A stretch of 64,000 nt of DNA from Ustulina deusta (Eukaryota; Ascomycota; Sordariomycetes; Xylariales; Xylariaceae): positions 550,012-614,011 of the forward strand of contig JAJNNX010000028.1 in assembly GCA_023159155.1 (NCBI GenBank). Reading direction: 5' to 3'. The position numbers and the translations under genes are program-made. The notes below the pieces were generated by a model that was not told where the DNA came from, ran no database searches, and saw nothing but the letters and a program-made list of their open reading frames with translations. Positions 46,680 to 61,300 of the stretch are shown here, piece by piece. Positions within the stretch are counted from its first letter, which is position 1; each line of letters opens with the position of its first letter.

Positions 46680-49047
46680 ACCCAGAGTTCCTTAGTGTCA
46701 TTCATTTTGACGGTGTTAATCGAGTTTATCATGGCCGACACCACGACTTTCCTGTGCTCTTTAGATGGTACTGGAGGACGCAGAGATACTACGTGAAGGG
46801 TGTGAACTACAGGTGCAGCGTGGGGGCGGACGTTACCATCTGAGGGTATTTCTTCTTTTCTGGGTTTCTTGCATCAATATCCAATGCAATGTCACAAGGA
46901 TTCCATGCTTCTTAGGCTGTAATCTCATGCTACCCACGCCCTCCAACGAGCAACCCACATGTCAATCGGATCCTCGTATCGCGGGACAAATTTACCGGGA
47001 TATTGTATGTAGTCGAGTGGGGATATTTACAAATGCCAGATGTCTCAAGTCTGCGGATCACGTTGCTTAGTTTACCGCTATTGACAGCAAGTGGCCGGCT
47101 GAACCTGCGAGGACATTTCGAGACTAGGATGTCGAGATAACTAGGGAACAAATAGGGATCGAGAAGGGCTGCTCAATGTGGCCATATCATATCCGATAGA
47201 ATATAATTAATCCAAGCCCGTCCATTCTAAACCTGACTCGTGGATAGGTAAACTGAAATTCGAAATATCACCGGCACCCGGAGTTTTCTTGCAGCTTCTT
47301 CCTACGTTATTGATTTTTAGTATTCCCTGAGTTACAGAACCTCGTATCCGGCCGAAGCTATTAGTAAGTAATTACCCATGAAAGGCTTCCCGGCATGATA
47401 CATCGATGTATGTCGGCTTAGGTAACGTAAATAGAGGGGACGTATGCAGGATTCGGGATGGCACATTATTACTCAGTCTGTGCCAAAACAGGCGGAATAC
47501 AGCAGATACCGGTGTGGGTTTTCAAACTGCAATGCTGATTTGACGACTACTTGAACAACGCTGTACGGTGGGCTTAACGATTGCTTCATTAGCACAGAAA
47601 ACGAAGTCCATCGAATGACGTAGAATTGTCTATTTGCTACAAGGAATGGATATCATGGGCTTGGAACACAGTTATAATCTTCCATAAAGGTCTTGGACTT
47701 TTTAAAATTCAAGTCGTAAATTTCGGGCTATCTCTCGATATCAGACTGGGTGGTCAGATATCCAGCCTAGGAGGAGGCCTTTGTGCCACTCATCCCAGAC
47801 AGGCCAGTTACAAGTGTGGAATATCATGGGGAACGAGTTAATCAAATAGATCGAATACATATAAGCACCGTAAATCGAAAAAAGGAGAGAAAAAAAGAGA
47901 GAGAAAAAAGATAGGTTGTGACAGCTAGTACCCATCCGGGCTCCACTTTGAAGACCGCACGAGCTTATTGGTCCGTAGCTGTAGTTGCAGTCAGATTCCC
48001 ACTGTATTCTGTAGACTCCATTAACAATACAACATCTCTTTGGCCTTGCCATCCATTTTCTGTGAAGGATGCTAAAGGTTAGCTCTGCGCTAGCACTTAA
48101 AAAGGAATAATAAGCAGTAGATCTGTACTTTTGCATATTAAAACAACATTCAGGTTACTCCAATGTGATCGGATGTTACCCTCTTTTACAATGAATCTGA
48201 CAGCAACTTTTAACTTCAATTATACGCCAAACTATTTTGGAAGCTGCCAGATTAGTAGTTGGGTTATTGAAGACCAGCGAATTCCTAGTGTTGTATGTTA
48301 TGCATTTTTATTATTTTAAATAAATATTGCCCCTATTACCGAGTGTTGGTATATGTTCGATAGTTAAACAGTAAATCGTTGGCTACCGAGAAAGGTTAGC
48401 CAAGTTCTGCATAAAGCGCTTCTCTTGGAGCACCAGCTAGTAAATCTGCAGCGTGGTTCGAGTGGCAACGCCTATGCAAGAACCCGATGCAAGATTGTAT
48501 GTAAGCAAGGACCGATGATAGTACCTAGTTGCACGCATTAGAAGTTGTACCCTTGGGTAGTTAAGGTTATATTATGGTTGTGATAAGTTCTATGAAGTGT
48601 TGGCCGCCCAATCAGCCATCACATCCGCGCGCTCAATCAATACCCCAGAAGGCACCTATAGATACCGAAATGGACTTGACTGCCAGGCTGTGGAGGCAAC
48701 CCACTTCCTCATGCCATAGCTAGATTTATTATATCCTTACATATAAGTACTTATCGGACAACCTACAGGGCAGCAGAGTGTAAAGAGTCCCCTTTGTGCC
48801 TCGAATTAAACAAAATATAGATAATTGACCTAGGCCACATTATAGACAGCGAGCAAGCAGTATGATCCAGAGGGACTATTGCGGAGGGGTGTACCGGGAG
48901 GCCCCAAGCTGGTTTTGTCCAAGGCATAAGTTCATAGAATAGAGAGCGTACAACTAAGTAAATCTGCCTCGTTAATAAACGCTTGGCATTTAGAAGCTAG
49001 GAATATATCTTTTTTTTGATAATAATGCTTCCTGTAATTTTAGGGAG
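46680..49047. other. Intergenic, 2.4 kb, no supported gene
   Basis: Normal to mildly AT-rich DNA. It holds a purine-only tract (AAAAAAGGAGAGAAAAAAAG and onward) at about 47878-47911. The short frames, such as 47741-48136, show no domain. The composition changes abruptly to the AT-rich island near 49000-49050. Confidence 0.5.
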
Positions 49048-52000
49048 GTGTTAGAATATAGAGATTAGGTATACTTTATTCTCTGACTATATATATCACT
49101 AGATTCCTCCGGACCTTTGGTCTTTAATTTTTTTTTCTAATTATCTTAAATATATAAAATATTCTGTTTACTTATATATATATCTATTTATTTTAATAGG
49201 TTATAAGCCTAAAACAACTTACTTATATTATTTTTAATATAAATACTACTTAATAGTTTTGCTTAATTTAAACGCTAGCGGACCTATAACTTTTTATAAA
49301 TATTTTTCCGATTTTTTACTGCAATAAAACTTTTTAAAACGTTTTAATATTAAACAAAAATATTAATTTTAAACAAAAGCTAATTTGTTTTATTTGTTTT
49401 ATAAATACTATATAATATATAAATATTTAATTTAATTTATATAATTTTTAATATAATAAATAAATAAGATTTTTTTTTTAAAACTAAAACAAATAAAAAT
49501 TCTAACATTACTTATTTTTATTATTATTTTTATAAACTAAAACTAACTTAAAATATTATAATATAATTTAGCTATTAAATTTTTAGTTTTAGCTACTTAT
49601 TAAATATTTTAGCTATAAAACTTTATTAATACTAAGCTTAATAAAAAAAGTTCTTATTATTAGCTATTTTATTTTTTATTTCTAAATATTTATAATCTAT
49701 TTATTTAAGTAAAACTAAAAATATAATATTTTTTTAGGTTAAAGCTACTTTTTTATTTTTATATTTTTTGACTTTTTAATAAAAATAATTTTTTATATTT
49801 TATTACTAAATTAATTATTGTTTTACTTAATTTATTTATAAATAAATCTAAAAACAAATTTTTTTTATTTAATAATATTTTGTTCTATAATTTATTGCTA
49901 AGTTTACAACTTATATTACTACTTTTTTTATTTCTAAACAAATTAAACCTTTTTAATTTTAAAGTTATTATTTAAAAAAATTCTTTTATTTTTATATTTT
50001 TAACTTTAATACCACTTATATATTAGTAATATTTATACCAATTATTTTTATATATTTAATAATATTTGGACTAGCTAATTATATATTAATATTAATACTT
50101 TTATTTATTTTTTTTATTTTTTAATAATATATTTTTAAGCGCTATTAAGCTTACTACTTATTATATAAAAGTTTAAATAAAAAACTATTATTTATGTTTT
50201 TAATTTTAATATTGAAGTTTTAGTTCTTAAAACTTATTTAAAAATAGCTTAGTGAAATAGTTATAATAAGCAAAATTAAATTAATAAGTTTAAAGTTTAT
50301 TTTTATAATAAATTTTTTTATAAATTATATTAAGTTTATTAAAAAAATATTTAAATATTTATTAATAATAAAATATAAATAATTTTTATTTAAAAAAACT
50401 GAAGTTTTGATTTTTGTTTAATAAACTAGCAAAAATATTACTATTTATGAAAAAAAAATTTTAAAACTAAAAAAACAAATAAAATAAAGCTTATATAACA
50501 ATTTAAAATTAGTTTAAATCTAATATTTAAATAATAATTAAATATATTAATATAGTTTTTTATAATATTACTACTTTTATATAAATAAAAACTATTAAAA
50601 AATTAAAACTTTATAATAATATTATTTTCTAATTATTAATATATAAATAAAACAACATTACTTTAAAGTTTTATAAAAATAATATAATTAAGCTAGTTTT
50701 AAAACTTTAAATTATTTAAAATAAATTAATAAAGTTAAATAATATTTATATTATTATAAAACTAATCTTTATTAATAAGTTTTTTAATTTTTTTAGATCT
50801 TTTTTTAATATATTTTTTATTATATTTTTTTAATATTATAATATTATATTTAAATAAAATAAAAATAATATAATTATAAAAAAAGCTATTATTTTTAATA
50901 AAACTATTATAACTACTAAGCAAAAATAACAAAATTAAAAATTAAAAAAAATAATATAAACTTATTAGTTTTTAATAAAAAACTTAAGTATATTTATTAT
51001 AAAAAGATTTATTTTTTATAAAAATGTTTTATTAAGTTTTTTTTAAGCTAGCTTTTAAAAAATAGCAAAAAAAAAAAAAACCAAAAAAAAATATTAAAAA
51101 AGCAAAAATAATAATAATAATAACTTTATTAATTATAATTTTTTTTTTGCTACTAATAGCTTTAAATTTTTTAATTTTATTTTTATTAATTTTAGCTTTA
51201 CTACTAATATAGCTTTAACTATAATCCTAAAACTAAATCTTTTTATTAAAATATTTAGTATTAATATAAATATTATTATTTTTTTTAAATTAAAACTATA
51301 CAAATTATTATTTTTTGTTGTAATAATAGTATTAACTACGCACAAAGCTACTGCCGACTACATACAAGACTATTTATATAACACTAGCAATTAGCTATTG
51401 GTCCAATTATATAAGCAGTATATATATGCAGAATTCTTTTATTATATAAAAATCTTTTAAATAAAAGTCTTACTTTTATATAGATAGTTAAAAAAATAGA
51501 TCAATATATATAATTATTTATTTTATTTTTTTTGTTACGTATAATATTATAGTTCCTAGCGATTTAATACTAATTAGTATTTTTAGCTAAAAAACATAAA
51601 TTAGCAAAAATAAAAACAAAATTTTAACCTAGTTATACGGACTACATATTTTATATTATATTTTAGTTCTTTTAATAGTAAGCTAACAAAAAAAAATTAT
51701 TTATTTATTTGTACTTTGGTTTAGTTTTTATATAAAAATATAATTAATAACGTATAGTAATATTATTTTTTAATTATTATTATATAAACTATATAAAAGT
51801 TCGTATTATAATTAAACTTTTTTATTTTTATTTTTTATATTTATAAATACATTAAATAATAGCTAATTATATAAAAGCTATTAAAAACAAATATATAAAA
51901 ACGCTAAAACTTTTAAAAAATAACTTTTAATATTTTTAATTAACTTTTTATATAAATTTATAACTAAAAAAATTGCTAAATATATTAGCATTTTTTTAAT

Positions 52001-55000
52001 TATTATATAAAAAATAATTAATTTTTATATATATAATAATATTTTATATAAATTTTATATAATAACTAAAAAAAAAATTAATATATAAATTATATATTTA
52101 TATATTAAATATAGTTAAACTATATATAAACTAAAATTTTTTTAAAAAATATTAATAAAAAATATTAAATTAATTAAACTATAAATATTATAATTAATTA
52201 ATAATAAAATTATTATAAAAATATATAATATATTTTATATAAAAAATATTTTAAACTAAAAATTAATAAAATATTTAAAAAAAAACTATATTATATAACT
52301 TATAAAAAGTAAATATATCTTAATATATAAACTTTAATTTTTTATATAATAATTTTAAATATTATTAATATTTTTTATTTTAAATTAGTAACTTTTTAGT
52401 TAAAACTATAATAATAAAAACTTTTTTATATAATAGAATAGTTTTATAGTACTTACTTTTAAAACTAAAGTATAATTTTAAAAAAACTTTTATATATAAA
52501 ATTAAAAATGATTTTTAACCTAAAATAATATATTATTATATAATAATAAAGCACTAAAAATATATTTTTAAAAAATATTCCTAATTATAAAACGCTATTT
52601 ATTTTTTATACTAATTAATAACCTAGCTATATAAACTAAAAATATGCTATATTTTTAATATATAATAAAATATCTAGTTTTATAATACATTTTATAAACT
52701 TTTAACCAATTAATATTTTATATTTAGATTTTATTTATATATAATATTTAAAATAAAATTATTTTAATAGCAAAATATTAAATATTTTTAAAAATTTAAT
52801 AAAAAAAAACTGTAAATATTATAAAAAAATAGTTTTATATAATATTTTTAGTTATTTTAACTAATTATATAAAAAATTATTATATATATTATATTAGTTC
52901 TAATTATATAGAAAAAAAATATATAATACTATAAACTTATATTTTAATATAGTTATAAACTATAACTAGTATTAAATAAATTAAACTAATATTATTTTTA
53001 TATAAAATATTAAAAGTTATAATTAATAAGCTATTAAGAATATAAAAAGTACTTAAAACAAAATATTTAAAAAATATATATTTTAGTATAACTATTATAT
53101 AGATATATAAAAGTATGCTAGAATTTAAAATAATACTTATTCTTTAAGAATTTACGTTTATAGGTTTTTTTTCTAATTTCTTTCTATATTTTTAAATTAA
53201 AAATAATTTATTAAACAAATATTTTATATAAAAAGTAGAGAATACTTATTATATAAACAAGCAATATAACTATATTAATTGCTACCCCGTACAATATAAA
53301 AATACTAGCTAATATTTCTATAATTTTTAAAAACAATATTTTAACTAAAATTATATAAATATTTATATAAATAAAAAAAATTTTGTTTGCTAAAAAAAAA
53401 AATATTAATTAATAAACTATATTTTAAAAAAAAAAGCTTATATAAAAAGTTAATACTTTAATATATATAAAATAATGTTTAATAATAAACTAATTTTAAC
53501 AAAATCTTTTATTTATTTTGCTAAATATAAAAGTTATTTAGACTTATATAATAAAAGAAAAATTTTTCTTTTTAATATATATAATAAAAATATAATATAA
53601 TATATTATATAACCTAAAAAAATATTTAAGCAATAATAATAAACTAGCTTTTAAACTAATTTGTATTAAACAACTAATATTATATAAAATACTAAAACAT
53701 TATTTAAAATATAAATATTTCGAAATTTTTAATTATAAAAAAGCTATAAACAAAAGTATATATATAAAAAAAATTTAATATAAAAATTATATAAACGTTT
53801 AAAATAAGTAAAATAAGTTTTAGTAAAAATTATATAATAATTTTAATTAATATAATAAAAATTAATAATAAGATTAGTTATATAATTTTTTATATATTAA
53901 ATATTTTTAATTTATTTTTATTTTTATTAAAAAATATAAACTATTTAAAACCCTATTTTAATAATATAAAAAATATTATTATATAAAAAAACAAAAGCAT
54001 TTTTTTTATTATATATAAATAAAGCTATTTTTTTTAATATTTATTTATATAAAATATTAATTTATATAAAATATAAAGTTAAGGAGTTAATTTTAGAAAA
54101 AATTTAAAAGTTTTATTATTATTATTAAATATATAATAAAACTTTACGTTGCTTTAAGTTTACTATTAAAAATAACTATAAATTTAACTATAAAATAGTT
54201 ATAAATATTATATAAATAAAAAACTAAAACATACTATATATAATTAATACTGTAATATTATTTTAAATAGCTATTTTTTTAAAATCTATAAAAAATATTA
54301 TATAAATACTAGATTAATGTTTACTAAAAACCTTTTAATAATATTATATATAACTTAAAAATAAAATTTTTAGTAAATAAATTTAAAAAGTATATAAAAA
54401 TAATAAATATATAATACTATAAAATATTTATCAAAGCATACTAAATAATTAAAAAAATAAAATAAATATATAGACTATTAAAACGTATATATAATATTTT
54501 TAAAAAGAAAATTAATATATAAACAAATAATAAATTAATTTTATAAATAGTAATTAAAACATTAAATAATATAGCTGGACTAAACAGTTTTATATTAACT
54601 TTTTTTATTTTTAAAGTATACTTATATATTAATAAAGATTTTTTTACTTTTAGCTTTTATATAAAAAATAGTAGTTATTTAAAATATAATAAAAATATTA
54701 TATAAAAACTATATAAAAATTAAAATTAACTATATAATTAAAGAATAAAATAGACTATTTTTATTTAATATATTTATATTTTTTTTATAGCAAAGTTTTA
54801 GTATAAAAAATAAAAAAAAATAAAAAAACTTATATAAAATCGAAATAATTAAAAAATTAGATATAATTATTGCTTTAATAAATAAGCTAATATGTTTTTA
54901 TTATATATAAATTAAACTATACTACTATATATAAAATACCTAGATTAAAAATATAAAAAATAATAATATATAACTAGTATAACTAATAGTAATATAAAAA

Positions 55001-58000
55001 AAATATAGCTAGCTAAAAAAAAAACCTGCTATATATTTATTATATAATATTTAAATATTATAAATCTTTTTAACTATAAAAAAACATTAAGCCTTTAAGC
55101 TAGCAATTAAGCTTTATATAAATAAGATTATTATAACTTTTAAAAAACTATTTAAAAAGTTAAATATAATAAAAATTAATAAACTTATTACATAAAATAT
55201 TTTTAAATTTATTATATATAACTTAAACATATATAAAAAAAATATATTTTTAAATTTTGCTTTATATATAAAAAAGAAAAAAAAAATACTAAGCTATATA
55301 AGAAGTTAAAACTAGTTATATAAAAATATAATAATACTAAAAAAAGTATAATTTTAATTTAATTATTAATAATCTAATAAATAAACTAACAGCTAATTTT
55401 AGTCCTTAGATCTACTTTTATATATAATTTTAAAATATTATATAAACTTAAAAATATTATTTAAGTTTATATTTAGTTAGAAAATAAACTATTATATAAT
55501 ATTTATATTTATTTATTCTTAAAGCTAAAAAATAAATATTTTTTAAAAATTATTTTATAAATTATATAACTTTTATATAGCCTCGCTAAATTTAAGCTAT
55601 ATTAGTTTAAAACTTATTATTAATATTATTAAAAAAAACTTAAAATATAAATATTTATATATAATTTATATTTATTATTTATATATAATAGCTTAAATAC
55701 TTTTAGAATAACTAAAATATAAACAAACAATATTTTAAGTTTTATAACTCCGAACTTTTTAGTATATAAAAAAAAAGAATTTTAGTAAATAAAACTTTAT
55801 ATAAAACTAAAAAAAAATTTATTTTTTAACTACTTAATTAAGTTTAATAATAAAAAGATTTTTTTATATAAATATAATATTATAATAATCTAAAAAAACT
55901 AAACTAAAAATTTAGCTAAAATTAACTTTTATATAAAAAAGTTTGCTTAAGCTTATATTTTCTAATAAGCTTAAAAAATATATATTAATTAGAAGCTCTA
56001 TATAATTTTACTATTGCAGCCTAAATAACTAAGCTATAATTATATAATATTAAAATATTAAACAAACAAATTAAATAGCAGAAAAACAACCTAACTTAAA
56101 AATTTATATTTATTTTATTTAATTTTTATTATATAAAACTATTTATTTTTATAAACAATTTATTTATAAATAATATAAATATAACTTGTTAGTTTAGTTT
56201 TATTATTATATTAGTAATTAAAACTTATATAAAAAATATAACAAATTTAAACTTTAAAATTAAAGAAAATATTATATATTAAAATTTAAATAAATATAAA
56301 TAAGTTATATAAAATATTTTAGCTAGCAAATTGTTACAATTAATTAAATAAAGCTTTTATAGCTAGTTTATTAATACTATAAACAAAAACTCTAAACTAA
56401 AAAAAAAAGAAAAAAAGAAAAAAAATCAAAGTTTATAAAATAAATAAATATAAATTTTATATATATAGTTGCAAAGTTATAAGTTAGTCTATATATAGAT
56501 TTTTTATTTTATTACTATATAAGTTTAAAGTTTTTATAAGTTTTGCTAAAACTATACTAATTATTATACTATTTTTTTCTAAAACTAAAAATTTAAATAT
56601 AATTTTAATTTAAAATTACTAATAATATTAAGTTTATATCATTTTTTTATATTATATTGCTTTATTATTATTTTTATAATTATTTATAAATTTATTAGCT
56701 ACTACTATATATATTTATTTTTATAATTTTATAAAATTAGTTAAGCTTAATTAGTATATTTTTATAATTTTAAGCTATATACTAAGTATTATTAGAATTA
56801 TAGCTTTTTTAAACAACTTAATATTATAGTTTTTTGCTTTTTTTATATATTTTTAATTGTTTAATTTGTTTAATTTTAAATTTTGTTTTGTTATTAATAT
56901 TTTTAGCTAAAAGTAATAACTAGAATTATTAAAATAAAACATTATTACTTGTTTTTTATGATTAGTTAGTATAAAATAGGTTTTTTATTTTATATAAATT
57001 AAACAAATGAAAAATATAGCTAAATTTTTGTTTTTTTAAGATTTTAAAAAGTTTAATTAATTAAAAATTTAATCTAATAGTTAGTATTTATATTGCAAAG
57101 CTTTTTTTTTAAAAAAAATCTTTATTTTTAATTTTAAAATTTATTAAATATTTTTTTTATTAGTTTATAGCTTATATTATTTTTATATAAAGGTTATTAT
57201 ATTATATATTATTTTTTAAATATTTTAAGTTTAGTAAATTAATTTAAACGTTTGTTATTTAATATTAAAATTTATAACTATTTTATTAATATTTATTATT
57301 AAAGAATTTTATATTTTAATTTTTATTATTATTTTTAGTAATAATATATTAATTAATAAATATTATAAAATATTATATATAAAATCTAAAACAAAAAAAT
57401 AAATATTTTAGTTATTTTAATATTTATTAATATAAAAATAAAATTATTAATTTAGTTTTTAATTAGTTAATTTTACTGCTTTTTAAGTTTAAAAGTAATA
57501 AAGATTATTAAAGCAATGATTAATATTTATAAAACTATTAATTATTACTATAAATTTAAAAATTAACAATTTTATATTATTTAATATTTATATATCTAAT
57601 ATATTAAAAAATCTATATAGATTTTTATAGTATTATATAACTAATAATTTTATAATATTTATTTTTTTACTAAATAAAATTATAATTAAATAACTAAACT
57701 TATTTATAAATATTTATATATAATTATAATTTTATTAGTTAAATAATATAATTTTATTATTTATTATTATATATTGCTATATTATAGTTAATATAAATAA
57801 TAAATAAAAAAAACTAAAAGTTTTATTTTATAATATTTTATTTTTTTTATAGTTATAATAATTATATATATATTATTTATAATTATATTTTAAATAAAAC
57901 TAATAATATTTTTATTTTAATATTTTAATTATTTTATATGAATTTTAATATATAATAATTAAAAATATATAAATTTTTTAAATTAAAGCTATATAAAAAA

Positions 58001-58012
58001 ACATAGTTCTAT
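49048..58012 (+). mobile_element. AT-rich island with a diverged Copia-type relic (copy C)
   Basis: Plus-strand sequence from about 52.9 to 56.3 kb is colinear with copy B at a constant offset of about 7.0 kb (for example 54080-54600 with 61130-61680, and 56110-56280 with 63190-63350). Coding traces are KTLNNIAGLNSFILTFF near 54550 and IFKFCF...KLYKKLKLVI near 55240, matching the integrase-end and RVT_2-start regions of Copia polyproteins. A purine run at 56399-56432 could be the polypurine tract. The TGTTAGAATA at 49048 may be the left LTR tip, but I could not prove LTR pairs, so the outer limits are uncertain. Copy B begins at its right edge. Confidence 0.5.
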
Positions 58013-58321
58013 TGTTAGAATAACTGCCATTGGTTATAACCTTATTGTGTAACTTGCACGGAGTGCGAGTTCACGCTTGACTTTTGTACAAATGTTAGCC
58101 GGACTTTGGCCGGACAAAAGGGACCTCACTTCCCTTTTGTTATGTTAGCTCGTACAATAGCATAAGCTCTTATATAAATATAAAAGATTTATGCTTTGTA
58201 TAAACATTTTGTTTTTTTTTTTTTTTTTATAAATAATATAATATATAATAAATTATATTTTGTTTATGCGCGTTATTTTATTTGTTTTATATATAATATA
58301 TTATATATAGCCTATTTAATA
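58013..58321 (+). repeat. 5' LTR of Copia copy B
   Basis: 309 bp, inverted relative to 26345-26645 and 33375-33677. It is the least mutated of the three in the segment GGCCGGACAAAAGGGACC. Confidence 0.85.
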
Positions 58322-61300
58322 TTAATTAGTAGTTATAGAAATATTTAAAAAAATTATAAAAAAATACTATAAATTAGCAAAAGTAATAATAAAATTAAAC
58401 CTATATAAATAGGTTTTTATATTATATTTTAAAATCTTTACTATATAATACTACCTTTTTATAAAGAAGCATTAGTAGTACTATATAAAATAAAACAAAT
58501 ATTTTATACTATAAAATATTTAAATATATTTAATTATTATAAAAAAAGTAATAAAAATTTAATTTTTAATATATAAGTATTAATTTTTTATAAGAAGTAT
58601 TAAAAGTATTATATAAAAAAAACAAAAATAGTATATAATTGTGCTATTTTTAACTATACTATTATATAATAACTAAATAGCTTTTTTTTATTTTTTTTAT
58701 TTATTTTTTTTTTTTTACTATAATATTAAATATATTATATAATATATAGAAAGCTATTAAAGCATACTTATAATTTATATATAAAATGATTATATAAAAA
58801 TATAGCATTAGTTTAAAAAATATATAAAAAGTATTTAACTTCTAATACTAAAATAAACCTATTAATCTAAATAATACAACAAAACTAATATTTAATATAT
58901 ATATAGTTTATTAAATCAAAAAATATAACTATATAATTAATAATAAATAAATATTTTAAAAAATATATAAAAAAGATTTTATAAAATAAATATTTAAACA
59001 TTTCAAAAAACTTTATATAAACGTTTATATAAAACTTTATAATATTATTATATATAAAAAAATATAACTATAAATAAACCTAGGTATATATATAAAAAAC
59101 TTTGCTTAAATTATATAAAATAAATTTAAACTAACTAAAGGTTCCTTTAAGCTTTTAATTGTTTAATCTATTTTATTACCCCTTATATAATAGCTCTTAG
59201 TCTTTTTTATACTAAATTAATAACTTTGATTTATTTTTTAGCCTATTTTTATACCCCGGCCTATACTAACCCTTTAGCCTATTATACGAACCGAACTAGA
59301 ACTGCTAATTAAATAACTAGAACTTATACAGCCTAAACCTATTTAAAACATATAATTTTAGACCCCCGAGTACTACACTGCCCTATTTATATAACTTATT
59401 ATTAAGTTTTAAAATATTTCTAAACCTATATATAGTTATATAATAAAGGCAGGCTATAAGCTAAACTTCTAACTAATATATAAATATTTTATTATTTATA
59501 ACCTTTTTTAGACCTTTATATAATAGGCGTACTTTTATATAATATTAGACCTTATATTAAATAATTTCTTTTTGGATCTATCTTTTATAAAAAATATATG
59601 ATTTTTTAAAAAACATAAAAAAAAAAAAGAAATTATATAGGCCAACCGTATAATTTATTTTATAATAAAGCATGTTTATTTATAAATATTTATTAAAAAT
59701 TTAGTATTATAAAGGATTAATACTATATAGTATTTTTAATAATTTTTAAAAGTTATATAAAAGATTTTTATATTTACTAAATTAGATCTAAAAAAACTTG
59801 GAGTAAGATTTATTATATAATAAATATTTATTTTAATATTAATATAAATTATAGCTAATATTAGGCCAACTAGACTATAATTATTTTTATATAAATAAAA
59901 TAAAAAAACCTAGATTTAGTACTATATAAAGTACTAGAACTTATAATTAATAAGCTTATAAAAATATAATAAGTATTTAGTACAAATTATTAAAAAGAAA
60001 TCTAACTTAGTACAATTATTACATAAATATATCAAAAAGTACTAGAACTAGCTATAACTTTTATATTCTAAAAGCTAACAAACAAAAGTTTTTTTTTAGA
60101 CTTCTAAGCATATATCTAAATAATAACTAATAATATATCGAAAAGTTTTATATAAAAAAATAATAATACTTACTTTATAAACTAGAAATATAATTAAAAC
60201 AATTATATAAAAAGCTAATAGTATAGATTTTTTAAATTTTCGAACAAACTAGGCATAAAACATTACAACCCAAAAAATTAAAACATTTAAAGCTATTATA
60301 TAAATAAAAAATATTTTATATATTATAAAAAAAAATACTAATTAATAAAGCATATTTTCTAAAAATAAACCTATATAAAAAACTAATATTTTAACTTATA
60401 TAAAATAATTAATAAAATAGAACTTATACCTAAAAACCTTTTAGTATATTTTATAAACTTTATAAAATACCTAGAACTAAACAAAAGTAACAGAAATATT
60501 AAAAAGGAATTCGGGAGCTAATTAACCCAATTCTTTATAAATAACGTTTTTATTTACTATACAACTAGAAAAAATATTTAGAATTATAAAATAGACATAC
60601 TATCTAACCAGTTTATTTTTAGCAACTAGTATTATATAAAATACCAAAGCGAACTATAAAACATAAGCGCTTCGAACTACTTAATAATAAAAAAAGCACA
60701 GCTTAAAGCCTATTTTAGGATTCATTTTCGTATAAAAATTAATTAAATATTAAGTAGCACTTATATTTATTTTAGCAGTAATAATATAATTATTACTATA
60801 AGTACTATATAAATAAAGAATTTATTTAGTATAATAATATATTATATTTTAGATAGCCCGATACTATTTTTATTTTTACTAAAGGACGCTAACTGCTTGC
60901 AGGCTTATTTTAATAATATAAAAAATATTATTATATAAAAAAATAAAAAGATTATTTTTATTATATATAAATAAAAATACTTATTTTTTAATATAAGCTT
61001 TTATAAAGCTAGATTATATTTTATTAAAACATAATTATAATAATTATATTATTAATTTAAATATTTTTATATAAAAAGATTATATAAAATGTTTAATTAT
61101 ATAAAATATAATATAAATTAATTAATTTTAAAAAAAAATTTAGAAGTTTTATTATTACTGCTAATTATATAATTAAATATTTTAATAATTCAAGTTTTTA
61201 ATTAAAAATAATTATAATTTTAATTATAAAGTTATAATTAATACTATATAATAAAAAATCAATAAATTTTATATATAATTAATATAGCTATATTATTTTA

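Noticed and set aside
51133..51345. Small reading frames in the AT-rich islands as genes
   Set aside because: Their translations are almost only Ile, Asn, Lys, Leu, Tyr and Phe, as expected of RIP-mutated DNA.
49048..58012. Exact LTR boundaries for copy C
   Set aside because: TGTTAGAATA at 49048 and the purine tract at 56399 are suggestive, but I could not align a matching LTR pair.
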